Origin: Phenylobacterium aquaticum
GTDB lineage: Bacteria > Pseudomonadota > Alphaproteobacteria > Caulobacterales > Caulobacteraceae
NCBI RefSeq assembly: GCF_022695515.1
Contig: NZ_JALDPT010000011.1
Span: forward strand, 1-64,000
DNA: 64,000 bases
Direction of reading: 5' to 3'
The position numbers and the translations under genes are program-made. Of the stretch, positions 1 to 7,968 are shown one piece after another; within the stretch, counting starts at the first letter, position 1; each line of letters begins with the position of its first letter. The notes under the pieces are model-generated. The model ran no database searches and was not told the origin of the DNA. It saw only the letters and a program-made list of their open reading frames with translations.

Positions 1-504
1 CTATATGGTCTGGTTAGGACCATCGCTAGAGCGCCGCCGCCTGCGTTTCTCTTTCCAATTCAACGATGTCAAAGACCAAATCCGGCTTCCGCCGAACCCA
101 CTGTTTAGCGCCGGTGGCCGGCGGAGGCGGCTATCTAGTGGCCGACCTCTTTCGTGTCAATCGCTCGTTTCGAGCAATTTCGCCGCGCCCCGTTTGACCG
201 GAATTTGGCAAAATCGAAGCCTTGGGCCGCCGAGGGGCTTCCCTCATCAGTCCGTAGCGATTCGATTGAGGAACGGGAACTTAGCGTCGAAGGCGAAAAA
301 ATCAAGGAGTTTTTAAATCCTTGTCTCTGCCCCGACGACGCCTCGGCCCCGAACGGAGCGCGCTTATGGTCGGGGCCGTCCGACTCGTCAACCGTCCAAA
401 ACCGCAAATCGCCCGCCCCTCGTCCAAGCCTGTGGGCGACTTGTGGAGGAGCCCCCCGCCCCCTAAGGGATGAAGGCGCGAGAAAACAGGAGGATGGCCC
501 CGGC
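1..504. other. Upstream region without a convincing gene
   Basis: About 500 bases in front of the Rrf2 gene. Open frames exist on both strands, but their translations are arginine/serine/proline-rich and resemble no family I know. No tRNA-like T-loop or rRNA motif was seen. The only clear structure is a 9-bp inverted repeat at 344-378. The left end may hold the 3' flank of a gene outside the window. Confidence 0.5.
344..378. repeat. 9-bp inverted repeat upstream of the Rrf2 gene
   Basis: CGGCCCCGA at 344-352 is mirrored by TCGGGGCCG at 370-378, with a 17-base spacer. It lies about 130 bases before the Rrf2 start. It could be a regulator site or a hairpin from an upstream transcript. No T-tract follows, so a terminator role is weakly supported. 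Confidence 0.4.
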
Positions 505-942
505 ATGTTGTCTCAGAAGGCCCGTTACGGACTGAGAGCCCTGGTCGAACTCGCGCGCGCCGACGGCGTCCAACTCACCTCGGGTGAACTCGCCCTGCGC
601 GCGGACGCCCCGCGCAAGTTCCTGGAAGCGATTCTGCTGGAGCTGGCGCGCAACCGTGTCGTGGTCAGTCGGCGCGGCAAGTTCGGCGGCTACACGCTCG
701 CCCGCCCGGCTCCGGACATCACCTTCGCCGAGATCATCCGCATCATAGATGGGCCGCTGGCGCTGGCGCCCTGCGTGAGTCGCACCGCCTTCCGCAAATG
801 CGACGACTGCCCGGACCTGGCGACCTGCTCCCTGAGAGAGGCGCTCCTTCGCGCCCGCGACGCGACCGCCGAGGTCCTGGAGGGCTACAGCCTCGCCGAC
901 GCCGCCGCCGGTGAGGGCGCGGAAGTGTTCAAGAGCGCCTGA
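505..942 (+). CDS. Rrf2 family transcriptional regulator
   Basis: A 145-residue protein of the Rrf2 family (relatives IscR, NsrR, RirA, CymR), winged-helix DNA-binding regulators that often carry an Fe-S cluster. It opens with MLSQKARYGLRALVELA, the classic family N-terminus, followed by a winged-helix with RRGKFGGYTLARP as the wing. Cysteines near residues 91, 100, 103 and 109 (C-x8-C-x2-C-x5-C) resemble the cluster-binding loop. The ATG at 505 was chosen because the homology begins there and AGGAGG lies about 11 bases upstream; a longer frame upstream has no homology. It converges on the CBS-domain gene. Whether it senses Fe-S status, nitric oxide, iron or cysteine cannot be told from sequence. 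Confidence 0.9.
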   Translation: MLSQKARYGLRALVELARADGVQLTSGELALRADAPRKFLEAILLELARNRVVVSRRGKFGGYTLARPAPDITFAEIIRIIDGPLALAPCVSRTAFRKCDDCPDLATCSLREALLRARDATAEVLEGYSLADAAAGEGAEVFKSA

Positions 943-958
943 GGCGAAGCCGCCGCCG

Positions 959-1387
959 TCAGCCTGTGGCGATATAGGCCTTCAGACCATCGGCCTCGGC
1001 CTCGACCTCGGAGATCTTGCTCTTCACCAGGTCGCCGATCGAGACGATGCCGAGCAGCCGCGCACCCTCGACAACCGGCAGGTGGCGAATGCGCCGGTCG
1101 GTCATCTTGGTCAGCAGGGAATCGACCGTCTCGCCCGGTTTGGCGAACTGGACCTCGCGGGTCATGAACTTCGATATGGGCTGGGTCAGCGCCTCGGCGC
1201 CGCCTTCCGCCACCGCGCGGACGACATCGCGCTCCGAGACGATGCCGGCGACCGCATCGCCGTCCATCACCACCATGGCCCCGACCCTGCGCGCATAGAG
1301 CAAGGCGCAGATGGCCCCCACCGTCTCGTTTGGCGTGGCCGTGAAGACCAGGTCGCCCTTGGTCCTCAGGATCTGAGATACAAGCAT
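959..1387 (-). CDS. CBS-domain protein
   Basis: A 142-residue cytoplasmic protein made of two CBS domains and little else. The first repeat includes GIVSERDVVRAV (about residues 48-59) and the second HLPVVEGARLLGIVSIGDLV near 97-116. Paired CBS domains usually bind adenine nucleotides, with a partner enzyme responding. Stand-alone pairs like this are common in Alphaproteobacteria and mostly uncharacterised. The ATG at 1387 is preceded by GGGAGG at good spacing. It lies 54 bases downstream of the rhomboid gene on the same strand, so the two may be co-transcribed. Confidence 0.9.
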   Translation of the reverse strand: MLVSQILRTKGDLVFTATPNETVGAICALLYARRVGAMVVMDGDAVAGIVSERDVVRAVAEGGAEALTQPISKFMTREVQFAKPGETVDSLLTKMTDRRIRHLPVVEGARLLGIVSIGDLVKSKISEVEAEADGLKAYIATG

Positions 1388-1441
1388 ACGCTACCTCCCT
1401 TATCCCCTAGGAGGAGAGCGTCGCTCAGCCGGAACTTTAAA

Positions 1442-2080
1442 TCAATCAGAGATATCCCGCCGCGCCAGCCAGGCGAACGGACCGGCCAGCAGGGCGCCGG
1501 CCGCAAAGCCGAACAGGTGCGCCTCCCAGGCCACCGGCGCGTCGCCCATGCCGGGCGCGAATCCGAGCACGGCGACCAGCAGGTTCACCACCAGCCAGGC
1601 GATCCCCATGCCGATCACAGGGGGGCTGAGAATCGGGCCGACCCGCCCTCCCCCCGCGATGATCCGCGACGCGGCCGCCATCAGGGCCGACACCGCGCCG
1701 GACGCGCCAACCAGCAGGCCGGCCGATCCCGGGTGGACCAGGCCAAATCCCAGGTTCCCCAGCGCCCCGCAGACCAGGCAGAAGAGGAAGAAGGCCGAGG
1801 CCCCGGCGAACCGCCCTCCGAACAGCCGGGCGAGCGGAGTCCCGAAGGCCAGGGCGCCGGCGCTGTTGGCGAAGGCGTGCGGCCAGCTCCCGGACAGGAA
1901 CAGCGCCGTGATCAGGGTCTCATATCTCCCCTGGTCCAGAGCCTGGGCGGAGAAGGCCCAACGCGGCAGGATTTGCTCAGGCGGCAGGAATGACTGCACG
2001 CCATAGGCCGCCAGGATCACCACGGCGATCAGCACCGCCGGCCAGGGCGCATTGAAGATGGGCTGTCTCTCGCCGTCCAA
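1442..2080 (-). CDS. Rhomboid family intramembrane serine protease
   Basis: A 212-residue polytopic membrane protein. It has the rhomboid signature: GASG with the catalytic serine at about residue 127, the catalytic histidine at about 188 in WEAHLFGFAAG, and an H-x3-N pair near residues 68-72. Six hydrophobic segments can be traced. Rhomboids cleave transmembrane substrates within the inner membrane; the substrate here is unknown. It is divergent from hfaA, so the 161-base gap carries both promoters. It runs towards the CBS-domain gene, possibly in one transcript. Confidence 0.9.
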   Translation of the reverse strand: MDGERQPIFNAPWPAVLIAVVILAAYGVQSFLPPEQILPRWAFSAQALDQGRYETLITALFLSGSWPHAFANSAGALAFGTPLARLFGGRFAGASAFFLFCLVCGALGNLGFGLVHPGSAGLLVGASGAVSALMAAASRIIAGGGRVGPILSPPVIGMGIAWLVVNLLVAVLGFAPGMGDAPVAWEAHLFGFAAGALLAGPFAWLARRDISD

Positions 2081-2180
2081 GCCGTCGAATCCTCAATCTG
2101 GGCGGCGAAACATCAGGCCGCGACGCCCGTCTTAACCAAAAAGCCAGGGTCTTTAACGTTTAGTGCGCCCTGAAGTGATT

Positions 2181-2195
2181 TGGCACGCCGGTTGC
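2181..2195 (+). promoter_or_regulatory. Sigma-54 (-24/-12) promoter of the hfa operon
   Basis: TGGCACG at 2181-2187, four bases, then TTGC at 2192-2195. This matches the core RpoN consensus TGGCACG-N4-TTGC exactly, with correct GG-to-GC spacing. The predicted start of transcription, near 2207, gives a leader of about 35 bases before the hfaA ATG at 2242. A sigma-54 promoter would need an enhancer-binding activator and would fit cell-cycle-dependent expression of polar organelle genes. Two TTAA-type half sites resembling CtrA boxes sit upstream at 2132 and 2153 but lack consensus spacing. Confidence 0.8.
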
Positions 2196-2241
2196 GTGCC
2201 GACCCTCGCCTATTCGCCCGCGCGGAGTTTGAGAAGTTCCC

Positions 2242-2676
2242 ATGGCCGCCGTCCCCCCCGCCGCGCCGCGTCTGTTCGTGCTGACCCTCGGCCTTCTCGC
2301 CTGCGCCGCGCCGGCAGGCGCCCAGACCATGAACGCCAACTCGGCCTCCTATAATGCCGGCTACGGCCGCACGGCAGGATCGGAGAACCAGCCGGTCAAT
2401 GTTTCGACCCGCGACGCCAACGGCAACCGGGTCATCGTCGACGGCCTGATCCTCACCGGCGAGGACCAGTCGAGCTTCTCCAGCGCCTCCGGCGCGATCG
2501 ATTCCTTCGCCGGCGTCGGCGCCTCGTCCGGAGGCTCCACCGCGATCGGCAACAGCCTCGTGGTCGTGACCCAGGGCAACTACAACACCGTCATCATCAA
2601 CTCGACCCAGACTAACACCGGGGCGGTGACCGCCACCACCAAGGTGAACAGCGGAGGGGTCGGCAATGGGCAATAG
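2242..2676 (+). CDS. hfaA: Holdfast anchor protein HfaA
   Basis: A 144-residue secreted protein with a signal peptide ending near AGAQ (about residue 28). The middle segment, including NSASYNAGYGR and VSTRDANGNRVIVDG, is what I recognise from Caulobacter HfaA, one of three proteins that fix the polar holdfast adhesin to the cell. HfaA forms very stable high-mass multimers. The C-terminus (about 105-125) carries a curlin-like S-x5-Q, N, Q pattern in VVTQGNYNTVIINSTQ, consistent with amyloid-type assembly and with its CsgG-like partner HfaB. It is the first gene of the operon, just after the sigma-54 promoter, and overlaps hfaB by 11 bases. Confidence 0.9.
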   Translation: MAAVPPAAPRLFVLTLGLLACAAPAGAQTMNANSASYNAGYGRTAGSENQPVNVSTRDANGNRVIVDGLILTGEDQSSFSSASGAIDSFAGVGASSGGSTAIGNSLVVVTQGNYNTVIINSTQTNTGAVTATTKVNSGGVGNGQ

Positions 2677-3673
2677 ACCGCGCCTGATGCGCGCCGCGGC
2701 CGTGCTCGCCATCGCCTCCGTGGCTTTGGCCGGCTGCGCGACGCCGGTGGCGGGACCCAGCGGCAACTACGCCCGCTCCATCGGCACCGCGCCGGTGACC
2801 GCCAACCCGACCCCCTATTCCGCCGCCCTGGTCTGCATGGCCGGCTACGCCCGCTCGACCCACCTGGTCGCGCCGCGCATCGCCGTGGGCCGGATCGCCG
2901 ACTATACCGGCAAGTCCGAATCCGACGGCTCGGGGCGGAAGATCACCCAGGGCGCCTCGCTGATGGCCATGTCGGCCTTCGCCAAGGCCGGCATGCCGCT
3001 GGTCGAGCGCTTCGACACCTCGGTCTCCGAGCTCGAGCTGAAATACGCCAACAACAAGCTGATCTCCGACGCGCCCAATCCGGCGCCGGACCAGGCGGCG
3101 GAGTACCGCAAGATCCTGGCGGGCCAGGTGCCCGGCTCCGACTTCTATGTCGCCGGCGGTATCACCGAGCTCAACTTCAACATCCGCTCCTCCGGCGTCG
3201 ACGGCGCGGTCGGCGGCCAGAACACCGACGACCTGAAGGGCACCTTCCGCGGCCGCATGTTCATCATGAACATCGGCATGGACCTGCGGCTCATCAACAC
3301 CCGCACGCTGGAGGTGGTCGACGTCATCTCCTACCAGAAGCAGGTGGTCGGCCGGGAAGTCGGCGCGGGCCTGTTTGACATTCTCGGCGGCAATATCTTC
3401 GACGTCTCGGCCGGGGCCGGCGCGCTGGAGCCGATGCAGCTGGCCGTCCGCTCGCTGGTCGAGCGCGCCGTGGTCGAAATGACCGCCAATCTCTACGGCA
3501 TGCCCGGCCCCCGGGCCTGTCTGGCCACCGACCCCCTGGGCGACGGCACGGTGGGGATCACCGGCGGTTATGTGCCCGCCTACAACAATCTGGGGACCAA
3601 CAATGGGCAAACGCGGGCTGATCCTTCTCGCTGGAACGCTCGCCGGGATTCTGCCGTGCGGGGCCGCTACTAG
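2666..3673 (+). CDS. hfaB: Holdfast anchor secretion lipoprotein HfaB (CsgG-like)
   Basis: A 335-residue outer-membrane lipoprotein. The lipobox is LAGC at about residues 22-25, and the body matches the CsgG/HfaB curli-secretion family: RIAVGRIADYTGK near the start, FYVAGGITELNFNIRSSG in the middle, and a long RTLEVVDVISYQKQVVGREV stretch. HfaB is known in Caulobacter to be required for stability and export of HfaA and HfaD, presumably as a nonameric outer-membrane pore. The start overlaps the end of hfaA by 11 bases and the end overlaps hfaD by 71, so the three are probably translationally coupled. Confidence 0.93.
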   Translation: MGNRPRLMRAAAVLAIASVALAGCATPVAGPSGNYARSIGTAPVTANPTPYSAALVCMAGYARSTHLVAPRIAVGRIADYTGKSESDGSGRKITQGASLMAMSAFAKAGMPLVERFDTSVSELELKYANNKLISDAPNPAPDQAAEYRKILAGQVPGSDFYVAGGITELNFNIRSSGVDGAVGGQNTDDLKGTFRGRMFIMNIGMDLRLINTRTLEVVDVISYQKQVVGREVGAGLFDILGGNIFDVSAGAGALEPMQLAVRSLVERAVVEMTANLYGMPGPRACLATDPLGDGTVGITGGYVPAYNNLGTNNGQTRADPSRWNARRDSAVRGRY

Positions 3674-4841
3674 CCAGACGGCCCCCAGCTCGGTTCTGAA
3701 CACCCAGATCCAGCTCGGCGACGTCTTCGCCACCCAGACCCTGAACGTCGAGACCGTCAGCGACCAGACGGCCGCCGCCAGCGGCGCCACGGCCAACAGC
3801 TACGAGGCCGCCAGCACCGGCAAACGCGTTGACATGCGCTCGAACCAGACGGCGGGCGGCGGGGTCACGTCCCAGACCCAGGTGAATGTGGGCGCCAATT
3901 CCGGCGCCAAGACCGCCGCGACCGCCGTCGCCACCGGCAATTCCGGATATGCGGGCGTCACGGGCGCGACCATGACCGGCGTCTACACCCAGACGACCAA
4001 CGCCGTGCCCATCGCCGCCATCAACAAGATCGAAGCCCCCAACGCCCAGGCCGGCGACGTCTCGGCCTCCAGCCAGGCGCTCGGGAACACGCAGTCGCTC
4101 TCGGTCAGCGGCGGCACGGCGGGGCTCAGGGTCAATCAGGCCAACGCGGCCCAGGTGACCTCGGACGGCGGCGGGGTCTATGGCCTGGTCACCGGCCAGG
4201 CGCGCTTCGACGCCGCCACCATTTCCAACAATGTCAGCTACAGCGGCGATTCCGGCTCCGGAACCGCCATGGCGGTCTGGCAGAACAACACGGCCGACCT
4301 GACCCAGGCAGCCCAGTTCACCAATTACGGCCAGGTCCAGGACGCCAAGACCACCGCCCAGGCCACAGGCAACAATGTCAGCGCGGTCAACAACGGCTTC
4401 GTGCTCGACGCCAATGTCCAGCAGCACAACCAGTCCTATGTCCGCGCCCAGGCCGAAAGCACCGCCGCCTATTTCGGCGCGGTGTCATCGACCGCCTCCG
4501 GGGTCGGCAACAACGCCCTTCTGGGCGATGTCGGCGGCGAGGTGCTGATCGACAACAGCCAGCTCAATGACGGCGGCGGCATCGAAGCGGTGGCCTCGAC
4601 CACGGCCCAGGACGGCTATGACGCCAGCGCGACGGCGTCGGCCACCGGCAACTCGGTCACCGGCTACGCCTGCGGCAGCTGCGACGGGCGGATGACCGTC
4701 AATAACAGCCAGACCAACAACAGCGAGGTCGGCGCGACGGGAACGGTGACGACCACCGGCTCAGTGCGCTCGGCCTCCGGGGTCTCGACCGCCACTGGCA
4801 ACAGCGCCACCTATTATGTGAGCCGCCCCAGCGGCCAATAG
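3603..4841 (+). CDS. hfaD: Holdfast anchor protein HfaD
   Basis: A 412-residue secreted protein, recognised by position after hfaAB and by composition. The ATG at 3603 is preferred over an upstream start because a signal peptide (MGKRGLILLAGTLAGILPCG) begins there. The mature part is rich in Asn, Gln, Thr, Ser and Ala and repeats an A-T-G-N-[NS] motif (for example TATGNS, QATGNN, SATGNS) about every 30-90 residues. This suggests a beta-helical or amyloid-like surface protein. HfaD is outer-membrane associated and links the holdfast polysaccharide to the pole. The 71-base overlap with hfaB is unusually long. Confidence 0.87.
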   Translation: MGKRGLILLAGTLAGILPCGAATSQTAPSSVLNTQIQLGDVFATQTLNVETVSDQTAAASGATANSYEAASTGKRVDMRSNQTAGGGVTSQTQVNVGANSGAKTAATAVATGNSGYAGVTGATMTGVYTQTTNAVPIAAINKIEAPNAQAGDVSASSQALGNTQSLSVSGGTAGLRVNQANAAQVTSDGGGVYGLVTGQARFDAATISNNVSYSGDSGSGTAMAVWQNNTADLTQAAQFTNYGQVQDAKTTAQATGNNVSAVNNGFVLDANVQQHNQSYVRAQAESTAAYFGAVSSTASGVGNNALLGDVGGEVLIDNSQLNDGGGIEAVASTTAQDGYDASATASATGNSVTGYACGSCDGRMTVNNSQTNNSEVGATGTVTTTGSVRSASGVSTATGNSATYYVSRPSGQ

Positions 4842-4934
4842 GGTTCACCCTCAACTCCGCCATGATCGCGCCTTGCGTCGGTCATCAGCGGCGGCGCATG
4901 TTGCCCGCCACGTTCAATCAGATCGGAAATCTGG

Positions 4935-7900
4935 ATGCACCGACCGTTGCGTACGGCGCTCGCCCTGGCCGCGTCCCTCTCGCTCTCCGCCTGCGCCGTT
5001 CCGCATCTGTCGCTTCCCAAGCTGCCCCGGTTCGAAGCTGGCCCGCCCAAGCCGCGCCCGGTTACGCCCCGGCCCGCCAAGACCGAGAGCCACGAGGCGC
5101 CCAAGCCCGCCAAGTCCGGCTTCGCCTTCAAGCTCCCGAACCTCTTCGCCAAGCTTGAGCCGCATGGCGGCGCGACGGTCGCGCGCAAGGCGGGCGAATG
5201 GCCCCAGGTCCGCTCCGACGTCGCGCCCGATCCTGACTTCCGGTTCGGATCCCTGCCCAACGGCATGCGCTATGCGATCCGCAAGCAGTCGATTCCCCCC
5301 GGCCAGGCGGCCCTCCGCCTCCGGTTCGACGCCGGCTCCCTGATGGAGACGGACGCCCAGTCGGGTCTCGCCCACTTCCTCGAGCACATGGCGTTTAACG
5401 GCTCCAAGTCGGTGCCGGAGGGCGACATGATCAAGATCCTGGAGCGCCTGGGCCTGGCCTTCGGGGCCGACACCAACGCCTCCACCGATTTCAACGAGAC
5501 GGTCTACAAGCTCGACCTGCCGCGCACCGACGCCGACACGGTCGACACCTCGCTGATGCTGCTCCGGGAGACCGCGGGGAACCTGACCATCGACCCGGCC
5601 GCCGTCGACCGCGAGCGCGGGGTCGTGCTGTCGGAGGAACGCGCCCGGGATGCGCCGGCCTATCGGGTCTACAAGGACCGCCTGGCCTTCTGGCTGAAAG
5701 GCCAGTTGCCGCCCCGGCGGCTGCCCATCGGCAAGGTCGAGGTGCTGCAGTCGGCGCCGGCGTCGCTGATCGCCGACTTCTATCACACCTGGTACCGCCC
5801 CGATCGCGCCACCCTGGTGGCGATCGGCGACTTCGATCCCGCCGAGATGGAGGCCAAGATCAAGGCCCGGTTCGGCGACTGGTCGCCGGCCGCTCCCCCG
5901 CCCTCCCCGCCCGACCTCGGCGCGGTCGCCCCTCGGAGCCCTGAAGCCAGGCTGGTGGTGGAAAGCGGCGCGCCCCTGTCCCTGCAGATCGCCTGGATGG
6001 CGCCGCCGGACATCGCGCCGGACACCGCGGCGAAACGGCGGGAGGATCTGGTCGAACGGCTGGGCTTCGCGGTGCTCAACCGCCGCCTGTCGAGCATCGC
6101 CCGCGCGCCCCAGCCGCCGTTCCTCGGCGCCGGCGCCTTCAAGAGCCAGCAGTATCACGCCGCCCAGGTCACCCTGCTGACCGTCAACGCCGAGCCGGCC
6201 CGCTGGCGCGAGGCCCTGACCGCCGCCGCCCAGGAACAGCGCCGCGTGGTGCAATATGGCGTCCGCCAGGACGAACTGGATCGCGAGATTGACGAGATGC
6301 GGGCCAGCCTCAAGGCTGACGCCGCCGGAACCGCGACCCGCACGCCGTCAGAAATGGCGGCCGAGGTCATCGATTCCCTCGACGACGACCAGGTGGTCAC
6401 CAGCCCGGCCCAGGACCTGCAATCCTTCGAATCCGCCGTGAAGGGCCTCAAGGCCGATCAGGTCTCGGCCGCCCTGAAGACCGCCTTCAAGGGCGACGGG
6501 CCGCTGGTGTTCATGACCTCGCCCAAGCCGATCGAGGGCGGGGAAAGCGCCCTGATGGCCGCCTACCAGGCCGCGGACAAGACCGCGGTGGCGGCGCCCA
6601 GCGCGCCCACCCAGGTCGTCTGGCCCTATGCGAGCTTCGGCGCGCCCGGCAAGGTCGTCGAGACCCGTGACGTCGCCGACCTCGACACCACCTTCGTCCG
6701 CTTCGCCAACGGCGTCCGCCTGACCGTCAAGCCGACCCACTTCCAGGATGACGAGGTTCTGGTGCGGGTGAATGTCGGCGGCGGGCGAATCGACCTGCCC
6801 AAGGACCGCCCCAGCATGGCCTGGGCGTCCGGCGCCTTCATCGAGGGCGGGCTGAAGCAGATCAGCGCCGAAGACATGGAGCGGGTCCTGGCCAGCCGGG
6901 TCTATGGCGCGCGATTCACCATCGCCGACGACGCCTTCGTCCTGACCGGCGAGACCCGCCCCGATCATCTGGACACCCAGCTGCAGGTGCTCACCGCCTA
7001 TGTCGCCGAGCCGGGCTGGCGTCCGGAGGCCTTCGAACAGCTGAAGGGCCGCGGAAAGACTATCCACGACCAGTTCGAGGCGACCGATTCCGGCGTCCTG
7101 TCCCGGGACGTGGCGGCCCTGATGCACGGAGGCGACCCGCGCTGGGCCTTCCCCACGCGCGACCAGATCGCCAGCGCCAAGCTGGCGGACTTCCGCAGCG
7201 AGATCGCGCCGGACCTGGCGACCGGGCCGCTGGAAGTGGTCATCGTCGGCGACATCACCGTCGACAAGGCCGTAGACCTGGTGGCCGCCACCTTCGGCGC
7301 CCTGCCCCAACGCCCCGAACCCGTCGCGCCGCCGGAGAGCCAGAAGCAGGTCGGGTTCCCGGCCGGCGTCTCCCAGCCGGTCGTCCTGACCCACAAGGGC
7401 CGGGCCGACCAGTCCATGGGCTATCTCGCCTGGCCGACCACAGACTTCTATGCCGACCCCCAGGGCGCCCGCGACGCCGCGGTGATGGGCGAGGTCCTGG
7501 GCCTGAGGCTGATCGACGATCTGCGCGAGAGCCAGGGGGCCACCTATTCGCCCCAGGTCGCCTACAACCACAGCTTCGTCTGGCCGAGCTGGGGCTATGT
7601 CTCCGCCAATGTCGAGATCGCGCCGGACAAGCTGCCGATCTTCTTCAACGATGTCCGCAAGATCGCCGCCGACCTTCGCGAGAAGCCGCCGACCGCTGAC
7701 GAGCTGGAACGGGCCAAGAAGCCCCGTCTGGACCAGATCGAAAAGGCCCGGGCGACCAACGGCTACTGGCTGGGCGAACTCTCCGGCGCCCAGGCCGATC
7801 CGCGCCGGCTCGACGTCATCCGCGCGATCATTCCGGGCACCGAACGGGTCACCGCCCAGGACGTGCAACGGGCGGCGCAGCGCATCCTGAAGGATGACCG

Positions 7901-7937
7901 CATGTGGATGCTGGAGGTTCTGCCCGAGACGAAGTGA
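4935..7937 (+). CDS. M16 family zinc metallopeptidase (lipoprotein)
   Basis: A 1000-residue pitrilysin/insulysin-type (M16) peptidase. It begins with a lipoprotein signal (LSLSAC, lipid cysteine at residue 20) and a Pro/Lys-rich linker. The inverted zinc motif H-F-L-E-H lies at 147-151, with the third ligand E227 exactly 76 residues later, as in the family. An N-terminal M16 half is followed by a second half (about 570-1000) that lacks the zinc motif, as is usual for two-domain members such as PqqL. It should act in the periplasm, anchored to a membrane, on peptides or misfolded fragments. It follows hfaD by 93 bases, with its own promoter likely. Confidence 0.92.
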   Translation: MHRPLRTALALAASLSLSACAVPHLSLPKLPRFEAGPPKPRPVTPRPAKTESHEAPKPAKSGFAFKLPNLFAKLEPHGGATVARKAGEWPQVRSDVAPDPDFRFGSLPNGMRYAIRKQSIPPGQAALRLRFDAGSLMETDAQSGLAHFLEHMAFNGSKSVPEGDMIKILERLGLAFGADTNASTDFNETVYKLDLPRTDADTVDTSLMLLRETAGNLTIDPAAVDRERGVVLSEERARDAPAYRVYKDRLAFWLKGQLPPRRLPIGKVEVLQSAPASLIADFYHTWYRPDRATLVAIGDFDPAEMEAKIKARFGDWSPAAPPPSPPDLGAVAPRSPEARLVVESGAPLSLQIAWMAPPDIAPDTAAKRREDLVERLGFAVLNRRLSSIARAPQPPFLGAGAFKSQQYHAAQVTLLTVNAEPARWREALTAAAQEQRRVVQYGVRQDELDREIDEMRASLKADAAGTATRTPSEMAAEVIDSLDDDQVVTSPAQDLQSFESAVKGLKADQVSAALKTAFKGDGPLVFMTSPKPIEGGESALMAAYQAADKTAVAAPSAPTQVVWPYASFGAPGKVVETRDVADLDTTFVRFANGVRLTVKPTHFQDDEVLVRVNVGGGRIDLPKDRPSMAWASGAFIEGGLKQISAEDMERVLASRVYGARFTIADDAFVLTGETRPDHLDTQLQVLTAYVAEPGWRPEAFEQLKGRGKTIHDQFEATDSGVLSRDVAALMHGGDPRWAFPTRDQIASAKLADFRSEIAPDLATGPLEVVIVGDITVDKAVDLVAATFGALPQRPEPVAPPESQKQVGFPAGVSQPVVLTHKGRADQSMGYLAWPTTDFYADPQGARDAAVMGEVLGLRLIDDLRESQGATYSPQVAYNHSFVWPSWGYVSANVEIAPDKLPIFFNDVRKIAADLREKPPTADELERAKKPRLDQIEKARATNGYWLGELSGAQADPRRLDVIRAIIPGTERVTAQDVQRAAQRILKDDRMWMLEVLPETK

Positions 7938-7943
7938 GCCCGC

Positions 7944-7968
7944 GGCGCGGCGGTCAGGCCGCCGCGCC
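7944..7968. terminator. Hairpin between convergent genes
   Basis: A perfect 10-bp inverted repeat: GGCGCGGCGG at 7944-7953 and CCGCCGCGCC at 7959-7968, with a 5-base loop containing the stop codon of the downstream minus-strand gene. It sits just after the M16 stop at 7937 and could end transcription from both sides. There is no T-tract, so it may be Rho-assisted or only structural. Confidence 0.5.

Noticed and set aside
1..504. tRNA or rRNA remnant at the left end
   Set aside because: No T-loop, anticodon arm or rRNA-like stretch could be aligned by eye.
2132..2156. TTAA half sites before hfaA as a full CtrA box
   Set aside because: The two TTAA motifs are 17 bases apart, not 7, so they do not form the CtrA consensus; only half-site matches remain.
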